DNA of 64,000 nucleotides, taken from positions 1 to 64,000 of the forward strand of contig JBGCEH010000010.1 of NCBI GenBank assembly GCA_045106195.1, written 5' to 3'. Shown piece after piece: positions 53,724 to 62,743 of this stretch. The stretch is from Granulosicoccus sp045106195 (GTDB taxonomy: Bacteria; Pseudomonadota; Gammaproteobacteria; Granulosicoccales; Granulosicoccaceae). Both the position numbers and the translations under genes were made by a program. The notes beneath the pieces were generated by a model, which searched no databases, was not told the origin of the DNA, and saw only the letters and a list, made by a program, of their open reading frames with translations. Position 1 is the first letter of the stretch. Each line of letters starts with the position of its first letter.

Positions 53724-54345
53724 GGATTACGGCGAGCTTTAGAATTACTGGTGCGGCTTTCAGCAAGCTGCTAATCGCGGGCTTTGAATATCGATCGTGC
53801 ACAGAATCGTTAACGTCGATCTTGTTTACTGCCCTGCACGCTACTTCCTGCTGAGTAACGCAACCCACCGAATAGGCGAGCCCGCAAATCCGGTTCTGCG
53901 TAACTGCCACTGGCATGCCCATCCTCGGTGTACCATGATCTTCTCCCGTCACAGTCGTAATGCCATACACTTGGTCGCCGGTTGCACGATCACCTTAGGC
54001 GTCAGCGAAAGCAACCGGTCCCATTACTTCTACAAAGACCTTATCCTCTTCGCGCAGGATGGTATTGGTTGGCGTGTTGGCTCAGGCCCACGCAATGCTC
54101 ATTAGCAAAACGGCGCATGCTACCTATAAAGCACCCAGTATTCTCGTTTAAGCGTGGCCTGAAAACTAGTCTGTTGGTGTCATTTGGAAGAAGCACAACT
54201 TACTGTAGGCATCTATTGCAAGAATGGAACTTACTACATTACCAGCGCTGGCTACCATTCACAGATAGAAATTTCATCACCCAATGTGGTAGCTCTGGAA
54301 TCGTCTCTGAAAGAGCTACCACATCAGGCTAGTTAAATTCGATGT
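53724..54345. other. Region without a recognisable gene; long stem-loop near its end
   Basis: About 620 bases. Open frames up to ~116 codons exist on both strands but none has a known motif or good start signal. The sequence looks degraded, in keeping with the HATPase remnant next to it. A 12-bp inverted repeat near its right end is listed separately. Confidence 0.35.
54285..54323. other. Perfect 12-bp inverted repeat
   Basis: TGTGGTAGCTCT (54285-54296) and AGAGCTACCACA (54312-54323) are perfect reverse complements around a 15-base loop. It lies 22 bases beyond the end of the HATPase remnant on that gene's strand, so it may be its former terminator or a trace of a mobile element end. Confidence 0.6.
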
Positions 54346-54666
54346 CTATCGGCGAACGAATTGCAATCCCTGCACCACAATGAAATTGGCCTGTTGTGAT
54401 GAACGCATCAGCTTGATGCCATTGCGCAATCTGCGCACGATGAATAAGCCCATACCAAGGCCACCTGACAACCATTGATTCCGAGCAGTGCGAACAACTT
54501 CATTCTCTTCAATTACAGAAGTTTCGCCAGTGGAGGAATTGAAGACCTAAGGGATCACGTTATCTAAGATCTTCAGCCCGCGTCCATCGCAAAGGACCAT
54601 GATCTCGTTGGATTTGATCCGCGTGGCATAGGTGGTAGCCGCACCGTAGACTGTAAAGTAGTGCAT
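54346..54666 (-). pseudogene. Remnant of an HATPase (histidine-kinase-like) gene with internal stop
   Basis: A minus-strand frame of 107 codons from ATG 54666 to a TAG at 54346, interrupted by an in-frame TAG at 54547-54549. The first part reads YATRIKSNEIMVLCDGRGLK; after the stop the frame continues EVVRTARNQW and then GGLGMGLFIVRRLRNGIKL, a clear G2 box of a GHKL ATP-binding domain, ending QANFIVVQGLQFVRR. The His box and the N box are absent, so this is the 3' end of a sensor kinase or similar ATPase that has decayed. Confidence 0.65.
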
Positions 54667-54689
54667 ACCGTAAGTCCGCTATAAGGAGG

Positions 54690-55109
54690 TCAGCGCTTGT
54701 TCTTATCATCCCAGATCATCGGCTCCCAGAGTTCTATCTTGTTACCATCAGGATCAACGATCCACGCAAAAACGCCATTTTCCTCAAACTGTGGCCCTTC
54801 AAGAATCTGTATACCCGCTGCGGTGAGTTTAGCGATCAGCGCCTCCATATTATCAACGCGATAGTTGATCATGAAACGCGCCTTGCTCGGTGCAAACCAC
54901 TCACTATCTGCCGCTGCGACGTTCCAGACGGTTGCACCACCATCTTCTGCCTTGTCGTTTTTCCACTCAAGCACACCTCCTCCCCAGCTCTCCAGGGTAA
55001 TACCTAAATGCTCCTCGTACCAACTAGACAAATTTTTAGACTCCTTATTCGCAAGAAAGAAAACTCCACCAATCCCTGTGACTTTTCCCACATTGTCTTG
55101 ATCAGCCAT
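54690..55109 (-). CDS. VOC-family (glyoxalase/bleomycin-resistance-like) protein
   Basis: A 139-residue protein from ATG 55109 (GAGGA upstream; an in-frame ATG at 55136 is less likely). It has one full vicinal-oxygen-chelate module: GIGGVFFLANKESKNLSSWY, EEHLGITLESWGGG, ARFMINYRVDNMEALIAKL, and the C-terminal FAWIVDPDGNKIELWEP with the metal Glu. The first metal ligand position is not a clear His. Substrate unknown. Divergent from the sugar-binding gene at 55288. Confidence 0.85.
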   Translation of the reverse strand: MADQDNVGKVTGIGGVFFLANKESKNLSSWYEEHLGITLESWGGGVLEWKNDKAEDGGATVWNVAAADSEWFAPSKARFMINYRVDNMEALIAKLTAAGIQILEGPQFEENGVFAWIVDPDGNKIELWEPMIWDDKNKR

Positions 55110-55287
55110 GACTTCGTCCTCTGTAATGAAGATCACAAAGATAACAAATGATAAACCTGAAAGGCACCGGGATCGCTACAGCCGCGCAAAGCTTGACTGT
55201 ATTGCGCTCGCAGGGATAGGCTTGTTACAGGGTGTAAATATCGATTGACCGTCCGCCCGGGACCCAAACTTGGAGAGACACTACATA

Positions 55288-56292
55288 ATGAAGCTCAACC
55301 GTACTAAAACCTCAACAGCCCTTGTGGCTGGCGCTATGCTGGCTGCACCAGGCCTTCTGCTTTCGACAGCACCGGCAAATGCTGCTGAAACATCCATAGC
55401 AACCGTTGTGAAAATTGCCGGAATCCAATGGTTCAACCGAATGGAAGAAGGCATCAATCAATATGCTGAAGATACCGGAGCCAATGCGTTTCAAGTAGGC
55501 CCGGCTGAGGCAGATCCACAGCAACAGGCGGCCTTGATTGAAGACATGATTGCTCAGAAAGTCAATGCTCTCGCGGTCGTGCCCATGTCACCAGAGGCTC
55601 TTGAACCTGTGCTGAAACGCGCGCGCGGACAGGGTATCGTCGTCGTCACGCACGAAGCAGCCAGCCAGGAAAACATTGACTACGACATCGAGGCCTTCCG
55701 CAACGAAGACTTCGGCGCCAACCTCATGGAACAACTTGCTACCTGTATGGGTGGCGAAGGCGAATACGCAGTATTCGTGGGTTCCTTGACATCGCAGACT
55801 CACAACCAGTGGGTCGATGGCGGTATCGCTCATCAGGAAGCCAACTACCCCAACATGACGCTGGTGGGTGACAAGAACGAGACCTTTGATGATTCGCAGA
55901 ACGCCTACCAGAAGGCTCAGGAAGTATTGCGTGCCTTCCCCAACGTCAAGGGCATGCAGGGATCTGCATCTACCGATGTGGCAGGCATTGGCCTTGCCAT
56001 TGAAGAGCGTGGCATGGAAGACGACACATGTGTGTTTGGCACCTCATTGCCGTCAATCGCAGAACAGTATCTGGATACCGGCGCTGTTGACGGAATCGGT
56101 TTCTGGGATCCATCGGTTGCGGGCTATGCCATGAACAAGGTTGCCCAGATGGTTATCGACGGTGAAGAAGTCACCGACGGTATGGATCTCGGACTGCAGG
56201 GTTACGAGTCTGTGAAGCTGGAAGGCAAAGTCATCTACGGACAGGCCTGGGTCAATGTCGATAAAGCCAACATGGCTGATTATCCGTTCTGA
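55288..56292 (+). CDS. LsrB/RhaS-like sugar-binding protein
   Basis: A 334-residue periplasmic binding protein. ATG 55288 with GGAGAG upstream is preferred over 55270. The signal peptide ends in PGLLLSTAPANAAE. The mature fold resembles LsrB (AI-2) and RhaS (rhamnose): VVKIAGIQWFNRMEEGINQY, VVPMSPEALEPVLKRARGQG, FVGSLTSQTHNQWVDGG, VDGIGFWDPSVAGYAMNK and the ending NMADYPF. Of the LsrB ligand residues I recall, the Lys near the N-terminus is kept, but Asp116, Asp166, Gln167 and Pro220 are replaced, so AI-2 is unlikely. First gene of an operon running to dhaL. Confidence 0.88.
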   Translation: MKLNRTKTSTALVAGAMLAAPGLLLSTAPANAAETSIATVVKIAGIQWFNRMEEGINQYAEDTGANAFQVGPAEADPQQQAALIEDMIAQKVNALAVVPMSPEALEPVLKRARGQGIVVVTHEAASQENIDYDIEAFRNEDFGANLMEQLATCMGGEGEYAVFVGSLTSQTHNQWVDGGIAHQEANYPNMTLVGDKNETFDDSQNAYQKAQEVLRAFPNVKGMQGSASTDVAGIGLAIEERGMEDDTCVFGTSLPSIAEQYLDTGAVDGIGFWDPSVAGYAMNKVAQMVIDGEEVTDGMDLGLQGYESVKLEGKVIYGQAWVNVDKANMADYPF

Positions 56293-56406
56293 ACAAGTGC
56301 CCATTAAACAAGTGCACTTACTGACATAGCGCTCCGTCGCGATAACTCGCGGCGGAACGTCTCGAACATCGTGTCACCTCGTCACCTCTAACAAAAATCA
56401 ATCGCC

Positions 56407-57915
56407 ATGCCCGATGACGCTGTAGCGCGGACAGCCCCCCCTTTTGTGCGCATGCACAACGTCGCCAAACACTACGGCGGTGTCATAGCGCTTGCCGGCG
56501 TTGACGTAGCCATTCACCCTGGAGAAGCCGTTTGTCTGGCGGGTGAAAACGGATCTGGCAAGTCAACACTCATCAAGATTCTGGCAGGCGTTGAACAAGC
56601 CACCAGCGGTGATGTCCACATCGCCGGCAAGCACCATCAGCGACTGGATCCACGTGTTTCCGCTGCCGCAGGCGTCATGGTCATCTATCAGGATTTTTCG
56701 CTATTCCCCAACCTGAGCGTCGCCGAAAACATTGCCTTTTCCAGCGAGCTCAGTAGCGGAACACGCTTTACCAACAAACGTCAGAACGTACAACTTGCCC
56801 GCCATGTTCTTGAACGCATTGAGGTGGATATTCCCGTCCATGAAAGAGTAGAGAACCTCTCCGTTGCCCACAAGCAACTCGTAGCCATATGCCGGGCTCT
56901 GGCATCAAACGCCCGGCTTATCATCATGGATGAACCCACCACCGCTCTGACGGAACGCGAGGTTCGTTCACTGCTCGCCATTATCAGAAAACTGAAAGAT
57001 GAAGGAATTGCCGTGCTGTTTGTCAGCCATAAACTAGCCGAAGTGCTGGAAGTTTGCGAGACGGTTTTCGTTCTTCGCAATGGCAAACTGGTGGCTGAAG
57101 GCCCTGCCAACGAATTCGATACCACCTCACTTACCCGTCACATGACGGGACGCGATGTGCCTGACTCACCACCCAGCGCTGTGCAAGGTGTGCAGCAGAC
57201 CTTACTCACCGTGTCGCAGCTATGCAAGAAAGGCGCATTTGAAAACATCAGTTTTACCTTGGGTGCCGGCGAGGTTCTGGGTATTTCAGGGCTACTCGGC
57301 AGTGGCAGAACATCGCTGGCCAAAGCCTTGTTCGGACTTGTACGCGCTGATAGTGGTTCAGTTGCGCTGGCTGAGACACCAATTGCGCTGGGTGATCCAC
57401 TGGCAGCCACGCAGGCAGGTATTGGTTATGTGCCGGAAGATCGCTTGACGGAGGGACTTTTTCTCACCCAATCCATTGTCCGCAACGTCTCCGTTGGTAG
57501 ACTTGGTTCACATGTCAGAAATGGTTTTCTGAATCTGACATCGCTCACAACAGAGGCTGCTGACTGGTTAAAGCGCTTGAGCGTAAAAGCCCCTGACATT
57601 GATGCTGCCGTTAAATCGCTTTCTGGAGGAAACCAGCAACGCGTTGCATTAGCCCGCTGGTTGGCACGTGCACCGCAGGTATTGATATTGAATGGCCCCA
57701 GCGTGGGTGTTGACGTAGGCTCTAAGTCTGATATCCACGACATCATTCGAGAGTTGTCACAACAAGGTATCGGGATTATTGTCATCTCCGATGATCTGCC
57801 GGAACTCATTGCGGTTTGTCATCGCATACTTGTCATGAAAAACGGAACACTCACAGAAGAGATCAGTAGCGGTTCAGTCAACGAAGCAGAACTGACTCAC
57901 CGGCTGGCATCATGA
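56407..57915 (+). CDS. ABC sugar transporter ATP-binding protein (double NBD)
   Basis: A 502-residue fused ATPase of the RbsA/LsrA class. First NBD: Walker A LAGENGSGKSTLIKILAG, signature ENLSVAHKQLVAICRAL, Walker B IIMDEPTTAL. The second NBD has the usual degenerate Walker A, ISGLLGSGRTSLAKALFG, then VKSLSGGNQQRVALARWLA. Energises the importer with the two following permeases. It ends in a 4-base overlap with the first permease. Confidence 0.95.
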   Translation: MPDDAVARTAPPFVRMHNVAKHYGGVIALAGVDVAIHPGEAVCLAGENGSGKSTLIKILAGVEQATSGDVHIAGKHHQRLDPRVSAAAGVMVIYQDFSLFPNLSVAENIAFSSELSSGTRFTNKRQNVQLARHVLERIEVDIPVHERVENLSVAHKQLVAICRALASNARLIIMDEPTTALTEREVRSLLAIIRKLKDEGIAVLFVSHKLAEVLEVCETVFVLRNGKLVAEGPANEFDTTSLTRHMTGRDVPDSPPSAVQGVQQTLLTVSQLCKKGAFENISFTLGAGEVLGISGLLGSGRTSLAKALFGLVRADSGSVALAETPIALGDPLAATQAGIGYVPEDRLTEGLFLTQSIVRNVSVGRLGSHVRNGFLNLTSLTTEAADWLKRLSVKAPDIDAAVKSLSGGNQQRVALARWLARAPQVLILNGPSVGVDVGSKSDIHDIIRELSQQGIGIIVISDDLPELIAVCHRILVMKNGTLTEEISSGSVNEAELTHRLAS

Positions 57916-58913
57916 AGTCCATATTCAACAAACAATTCTGGACGCGTAACGAGACGCTTGTTGCACTGGTCATTGTTCTGTTCTGTATTTTTGCCACCGC
58001 CAGCGATCCACGATTTCTGTCCGTTACCACATTAACAGATCTACTTCGTGCATCCATTGTGCTGGGTATCTTTGCCATTGGTGCCATGCTCGTACTTATC
58101 TCGGGAGGCATCGATGTCAGCTTTACAGCCATCGCTGTATTTGCCATGTACGCCAGTACCGTACTGACTCTGGGCACCATCCCGGAACTGCCCTGGTATC
58201 TGATTTTCACACTATCCATAGTTATTGGTGGAGCATTGGGTGCATTGAACGGGCTGTTCATTGCGCGGTTCGGCTTGCCCACTCTCATCGTGACACTTGG
58301 GACCTTATCGGTATTCAGAGGCTTTCTACTGACTTTTGTCGGATCAGAACGCATCTCTAAATTACCACCGGGTATGCGTGATTTTTCACGTAGTATGATC
58401 GCTCGTGGCACAACCGAAGCCGGTAGCTTCTACGCCCTTCCCCTGGCGTTTGCAGCCCTTGTACTGGTAGTGATACTCACCTGGTTCATCCTTCACAAAA
58501 CCATGCTTGGCCGATCAATCTTTGCAATAGGTGGATCGGTTGAAAGTGCGCGGCGCGTTGGCATTAATGTCCGAGGCATTCAGTTTTTCGTCTATGTCTA
58601 TGTCGGAGCACTGGCAGGGCTTGCAGGCATCATCCACGGCTCACTTGGCCGAATGGCAGATCCCTTTTCACTGGTGGGCCTGGAACTATCGGTTATCGCA
58701 GCCGTTGTGCTGGGTGGTGCACGCCTCACGGGGGGCTATGGCACTGTGAGTGGAACGCTACTGGGCGTCGCGCTTATTGTCCTTGTACAAAACAGCCTCA
58801 TCGTTCTTGGCATACCGTCAACCTGGCAATCGGTCGCTATCGGCCTGTTGATTTTAATCGGCACCGGGCTTCCTGCATGGCAAGCCAAACGTGCGGCGGA
58901 GCAAGCGACATGA
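57912..58913 (+). CDS. ABC sugar transporter permease 1
   Basis: A 333-residue inner-membrane permease (RbsC/LsrC class) with about nine to ten hydrophobic segments. Signatures are LISGGIDVSFTAIAVFAMYA, GALGALNGLFIARFGLPTLIV split by a short loop, AIGGSVESARRVGINVR and AAVVLGGARLTGGYGTVSG. It overlaps the ATPase (57912-57915) and the second permease (ATGA). Two different permeases imply a heterodimeric channel. Confidence 0.94.
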   Translation: MKSIFNKQFWTRNETLVALVIVLFCIFATASDPRFLSVTTLTDLLRASIVLGIFAIGAMLVLISGGIDVSFTAIAVFAMYASTVLTLGTIPELPWYLIFTLSIVIGGALGALNGLFIARFGLPTLIVTLGTLSVFRGFLLTFVGSERISKLPPGMRDFSRSMIARGTTEAGSFYALPLAFAALVLVVILTWFILHKTMLGRSIFAIGGSVESARRVGINVRGIQFFVYVYVGALAGLAGIIHGSLGRMADPFSLVGLELSVIAAVVLGGARLTGGYGTVSGTLLGVALIVLVQNSLIVLGIPSTWQSVAIGLLILIGTGLPAWQAKRAAEQAT

Positions 58914-59908
58914 CAATATTGTCCACGCCCGAATCACGTCTGGCGATCATTACCGTTTGCGTTTTTACACTAATGGCTGTGTTGTCGCCGGACCGGTTTC
59001 TATCCGAGGGCAACCTGACGTCCATGGCGTTTCAGTTTCCGGAATTTGCCATTCTTGCCCTTGCCATGACACTAACCATGATGACGGGGGGAATCGATTT
59101 ATCGGTGGTAGGTGCAGCCAACCTGTCAGCGGTGGTAGCGGCGAGCTTACTGGCAAGTTTTGCACCTGCCGGTATCGGTACCATCGAATCCTTGCCTTGG
59201 CTGGCACTGGCCTATGCCTCAGCACTCATTGTCGGTGCGCTAGCGGGCGCGGTTAATGGACTGTTAGTGGCTCGACTTGCCCTGCCCCCCATATTGGCAA
59301 CATTAGGTTCCGGTCTGGTCTTTACAGGCTTTGCTGTTGCGCTAACCGGTGGAAGCGCGGTCATGGGTTTTCCTGACACCGTCGCATGGTTGGGTAACAG
59401 TCGCCTGTTGGGAATACCGGTACCGCTGATCGTGTTCGCTGTTCTGGCATTCGCACTACACATACTGCTTACACGAACAGCCTTTGGACTGCGGGCAACC
59501 ATGTATGGTGCCAACCCGATGGCGGCACTCTACGCAGCCATTGATACCTCACGTCTACTGCTACGTGTCTACATCATCTCCGGTGCCTTCGCTGCAGTGG
59601 CAGGTCTGGTTATCATGAGCCGCGCCAATTCTGCAAAGGCAGACTACGGCTCCAGTTACCTTCTATTAGCTGTCCTCATAGCCGTTCTCGGAGGCGTCAA
59701 CCCCTACGGCGGTCGTGGGCGCGTTATCGGCGTTGTCCTGGCCGTATTATCCATGCAGTTTCTCTCCAGCGGGCTCAACATGTTGCAGGTATCCAACTTT
59801 GCCCGTGAGCTTATCTGGGGAGCTCTGCTTATCATTGTCATGCTCATCAATACCGTCGACTGGCAACGTCGACGCATCAGTACCAAACCATCGGGAGAAA
59901 CCACATGA
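58910..59908 (+). CDS. ABC sugar transporter permease 2
   Basis: A 332-residue permease (LsrD class) from ATG 58910, overlapping permease 1 by 4 bases; an upstream in-frame ATG at 58877 lies inside permease 1. Signatures are MTGGIDLSVVGAANLSAVVA, GALAGAVNGLLVARLALPPI, MYGANPMAALYAAIDT and LIAVLGGVNPYGGRGRVIG. It ends in a 4-base overlap with dhaK. Confidence 0.94.
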   Translation: MTILSTPESRLAIITVCVFTLMAVLSPDRFLSEGNLTSMAFQFPEFAILALAMTLTMMTGGIDLSVVGAANLSAVVAASLLASFAPAGIGTIESLPWLALAYASALIVGALAGAVNGLLVARLALPPILATLGSGLVFTGFAVALTGGSAVMGFPDTVAWLGNSRLLGIPVPLIVFAVLAFALHILLTRTAFGLRATMYGANPMAALYAAIDTSRLLLRVYIISGAFAAVAGLVIMSRANSAKADYGSSYLLLAVLIAVLGGVNPYGGRGRVIGVVLAVLSMQFLSSGLNMLQVSNFARELIWGALLIIVMLINTVDWQRRRISTKPSGETT

Positions 59909-60906
59909 AAAAGATTCTCAACGCACCCGTCGACTATGTTGACGAGACTCTGGAAGGCTTGATTGCGGCTCACCCTGAATACTATAGACTACACGGTGAC
60001 ACCAACCGCGTGATCGCCCGCGCCACCAAGACAGCGTCCGGAAAAGTCGGCATCGTAACAGGCGGCGGTTCTGGACATCTCCCGGTGTTCACGGGCTATG
60101 TCGGCACCGGCTTATTGGATGCTTGCGCTATCGGTGATGTGTTTGCCTCCCCTTCTGCAGAACAAATGGCGGATGCCCTGCGTGTGGCTGATCAGGGCTC
60201 CGGAGTATTGCGTTTGTATGGCAACTACGGTGGTGATGTCATGAACTTCGATATGGCCGGTGAGCTTGTCGAATTCGAAGACATAACCTGCACAACAGTC
60301 CTGTTGGCCGATGATGTCGCTTCCGCGGGTCCTGATGAACGAGAGAAGCGTCGTGGTGTCGCCGGCATGGTCTACGCCTTCAAGATCGCAGGTGCTGCAG
60401 CAGAAGATGGTCAGGATCTGGACAATGTCACCCGCATTGCACAGAAAACCGCCGACGCCTGTCGCTCGATAGGCGTAGCCCTGGGTCCCTGCACCGTTCC
60501 TCAAGCGGGTAAGCCGACCTTCGAAATTGCCGATGATGAAATGGAGATTGGCATGGGCATTCACGGCGAACCCGGCGTACGACGTGGCAAACTGCTGCCA
60601 GCTGACGACATTGCTAATGAGATGATGGATCGCTTGCTTGAAGATCAGCCACTGTCAGCAGATGATCGAGTGTCCGTTTTGGTCAATAGTCTGGGCGCAA
60701 CACCCGCAGAAGAGCTTTACATCCTCTATCGAACCGTCAAGGCAAGACTGGAAGCCACCGGTGCCACAATTGTCATGCCTCTGGTTGGGCGCTATGCCTG
60801 CTCAATGGAGATGGCAGGTGTCTCCTTCACTATCTGCAAGCTGGACGACGAGCTGGAACCACTGCTCAAAGCACCCTGCGATTGTGCATTCTGGAGCATA
60901 CAGTGA
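59905..60906 (+). CDS. dhaK: Dihydroxyacetone kinase subunit DhaK-like
   Basis: A 333-residue DhaK homologue. It has VDETLEGLIAAHPEYYRL, the signature VGIVTGGGSGHLPVFTGYVG, RLYGNYGGDVMNFDMA, and GMGIHGEPGVRR with the His that binds the triose covalently as a hemiaminal. It is encoded directly after two sugar permeases (ATGA overlap) and before a DhaL-like gene (GTGA overlap), so the imported compound is probably phosphorylated on entry. DhaK relatives also phosphorylate tetroses and other small sugars, so dihydroxyacetone itself is not assured. Confidence 0.92.
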   Translation: MKKILNAPVDYVDETLEGLIAAHPEYYRLHGDTNRVIARATKTASGKVGIVTGGGSGHLPVFTGYVGTGLLDACAIGDVFASPSAEQMADALRVADQGSGVLRLYGNYGGDVMNFDMAGELVEFEDITCTTVLLADDVASAGPDEREKRRGVAGMVYAFKIAGAAAEDGQDLDNVTRIAQKTADACRSIGVALGPCTVPQAGKPTFEIADDEMEIGMGIHGEPGVRRGKLLPADDIANEMMDRLLEDQPLSADDRVSVLVNSLGATPAEELYILYRTVKARLEATGATIVMPLVGRYACSMEMAGVSFTICKLDDELEPLLKAPCDCAFWSIQ

Positions 60907-61520
60907 GCATAGATCGACAAGCACTCGTTGCGGGTATTTCCAGATTAAGCGAAGCCGCAGAACGGGATTTCGAAAAGCTTAACGATGCTGATGGTGCCCT
61001 CGGGGATGGTGATCTTGGTATTACCCTTAAGCGCGGGATGGAGCTTGTTACCGAAGCTGTGAATGACTTGCCTGATGATTTGGGCAAGAGTTTATTGCAG
61101 TGCGCTCAAGCCTTTACCAAGAGCTCCGGCTCATCCTATGGCACGCTCATGGCCACCGGCTTGATGGCAATGGCCAAAACGTTAAAAGGCGAAATCGCCG
61201 TCGATGCCTCCCGTGTGTCAGAACTGGTAGCGCTTGCATGTGATGCCATGAAAGCACGCGGCAAGGCAGAACTTGGCGGAAAAACTGTATTGGATAGTCT
61301 GAATGCAATCGCCATTGCCACTGCTGACAAGCAAAGCGCTGAAGACGTTAGCAGCGCAGCCGCATCGGCGGTTGACGAAGCACTGGACAATTTCCGCAAT
61401 ACACAAGCCACAATCGGTCGAGCTCGCGTGTTCGGTGAAAAAACCATAGGCATGGATGACCCCGGCATGCTGGCCATGCAAACCATCGTCAAGGCGCTTG
61501 CACAGCAGGATTCAGACTAG
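60903..61520 (+). CDS. dhaL: Dihydroxyacetone kinase subunit DhaL-like
   Basis: A 205-residue DhaL homologue from GTG 60903, overlapping dhaK by 4 bases. The nucleotide/Mg site is ALGDGDLGITLKRGMEL (Asp-x-Asp), then SSGSSYGTLMATGLMAMA, GGKTVLDSLNAIAIA and GRARVFGEKTIGMDDPGML. With DhaK it would form an ATP- or phosphoprotein-dependent kinase; no DhaM phosphotransferase gene is in view, so ATP is the likely donor. Its stop overlaps the end of the converging aldo/keto reductase by 9 bases. Confidence 0.92.
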   Translation: MSIDRQALVAGISRLSEAAERDFEKLNDADGALGDGDLGITLKRGMELVTEAVNDLPDDLGKSLLQCAQAFTKSSGSSYGTLMATGLMAMAKTLKGEIAVDASRVSELVALACDAMKARGKAELGGKTVLDSLNAIAIATADKQSAEDVSSAAASAVDEALDNFRNTQATIGRARVFGEKTIGMDDPGMLAMQTIVKALAQQDSD

Positions 61521-62594
61521 CAAATCCTCACCCCCATAGTGACGATCAGGGTAACTTGCGTGTAGCGCACGATCCGCTTCACCCAGCCGTGGTAAGGCAA
61601 AGTTGTGCTGATGCCAGTACGGATAAATAAGCGGCAAGCGACTGACATCATCCAGTTGCTTGCATTCCTCGTCTGTCAATACCAGCTCGCTTGCTTGCAA
61701 GCTGTCCTCGAATTGCTCCCTGTTACGACCACCGACAACCAATGAGGCGATGGCAGGTCGAGTCAAAAGCCACGCAAGATTCACCTGAGCGGCAGATACA
61801 CCCCGCACCTCCCCGATACTCAGCAACACATCCACGATGCGCCACAAGCGCTCCTTGTCACGAATAGGCGGCTCGTTCCAGCCAGCGGCTTGCCGCGAAT
61901 CTTCCGGGGTCGAACTATCACGACGATGCTTGCCGGACAACAAGCCAGCGGCCAAGGGGCTCCAGACAAGCACACCCAACTCTTCAGCCACTGACAATGG
62001 CAAAAGCTCATACTCCGCTTCACGCGCCTCCAGCGTGTAATGAATCTGTTGTGTGGCAAAGCGAGTGCCATTCATGGCATCCGCTGCGGCCAGCGATTTC
62101 ATGACATGCCATCCTGAATAATTGGAACATCCAACGTAGCGAACCTTGCCATCACGTACCAGCGTATCCAGCGCTGCCATGGTCTCCTCTACCGCCGTTA
62201 GTCCATCCCATTCATGCACGTAGTAGATGTCAATATGATCTCGCTTCAGGCGTTTCAGGGAACGCTCGCACTCGCGGATGAGATGCCAGCGCGATGTGCC
62301 TTGATCATTTGCACCTTCACCTATGGGCATACGTGCCTTGGAGGTCACCATGGCATCGACGTCTCGCCCGTGCAAAACCTCACCCAGTATTTCTTCAGAG
62401 AGACCCAGAGAATACATATTGGCGGTGTCGAACAAATTAACACCGTGTGACAAGCACAGATCAACCAGGCTGCGTGCTTCTTTAACGCCCTGATTGGCCG
62501 CACGCGAAAATGCACCTCGTCCGCCAAAGGTGAAAGTGCCCATTGTTATGGCCGATACCTTTAGGCCCGTTCGACCCAGTGTTCGATACTGCAT
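61512..62594 (-). CDS. Aldo/keto reductase
   Basis: A 360-residue NADP-dependent oxidoreductase of the AKR superfamily. It shows YRTLGRTGLKVSAITMGT, the Asp/Tyr region VNLFDTANMYSLGLSEEILG, Lys in MVTSKARMP, His in IDIYYVHEWDG, YVGCSNYSGWHVMKSLAAAD and the NADP region SLVVGGRNREQFEDSL. The catalytic tetrad is complete. AGGAG precedes the ATG. It converges with the DhaKL operon and diverges from the FAD oxidoreductase; it may act on the same or a related carbonyl substrate, but that is inference. Confidence 0.93.
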   Translation of the reverse strand: MQYRTLGRTGLKVSAITMGTFTFGGRGAFSRAANQGVKEARSLVDLCLSHGVNLFDTANMYSLGLSEEILGEVLHGRDVDAMVTSKARMPIGEGANDQGTSRWHLIRECERSLKRLKRDHIDIYYVHEWDGLTAVEETMAALDTLVRDGKVRYVGCSNYSGWHVMKSLAAADAMNGTRFATQQIHYTLEAREAEYELLPLSVAEELGVLVWSPLAAGLLSGKHRRDSSTPEDSRQAAGWNEPPIRDKERLWRIVDVLLSIGEVRGVSAAQVNLAWLLTRPAIASLVVGGRNREQFEDSLQASELVLTDEECKQLDDVSRLPLIYPYWHQHNFALPRLGEADRALHASYPDRHYGGEDLLV

Positions 62595-62743
62595 TCGTGT
62601 TCTCCTTTTTATTTGAAGATAGGCAGCGCAAGGACGCTGTCGATAGTATTACACTGGTGGTGTCATGCGAAACGCAGCCAGATTCAAGGATGGCGTCATG
62701 TCATGAAACATCGAAGCGATACCTAACGAGTAGCCTGCAAGGC

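Noticed and set aside
55288..56292. AI-2 binding protein LsrB
   Set aside because: Only the N-terminal Lys of the remembered AI-2 contacts is kept; the Asp, Gln and Pro contacts are replaced, so an AI-2 assignment is not supported.
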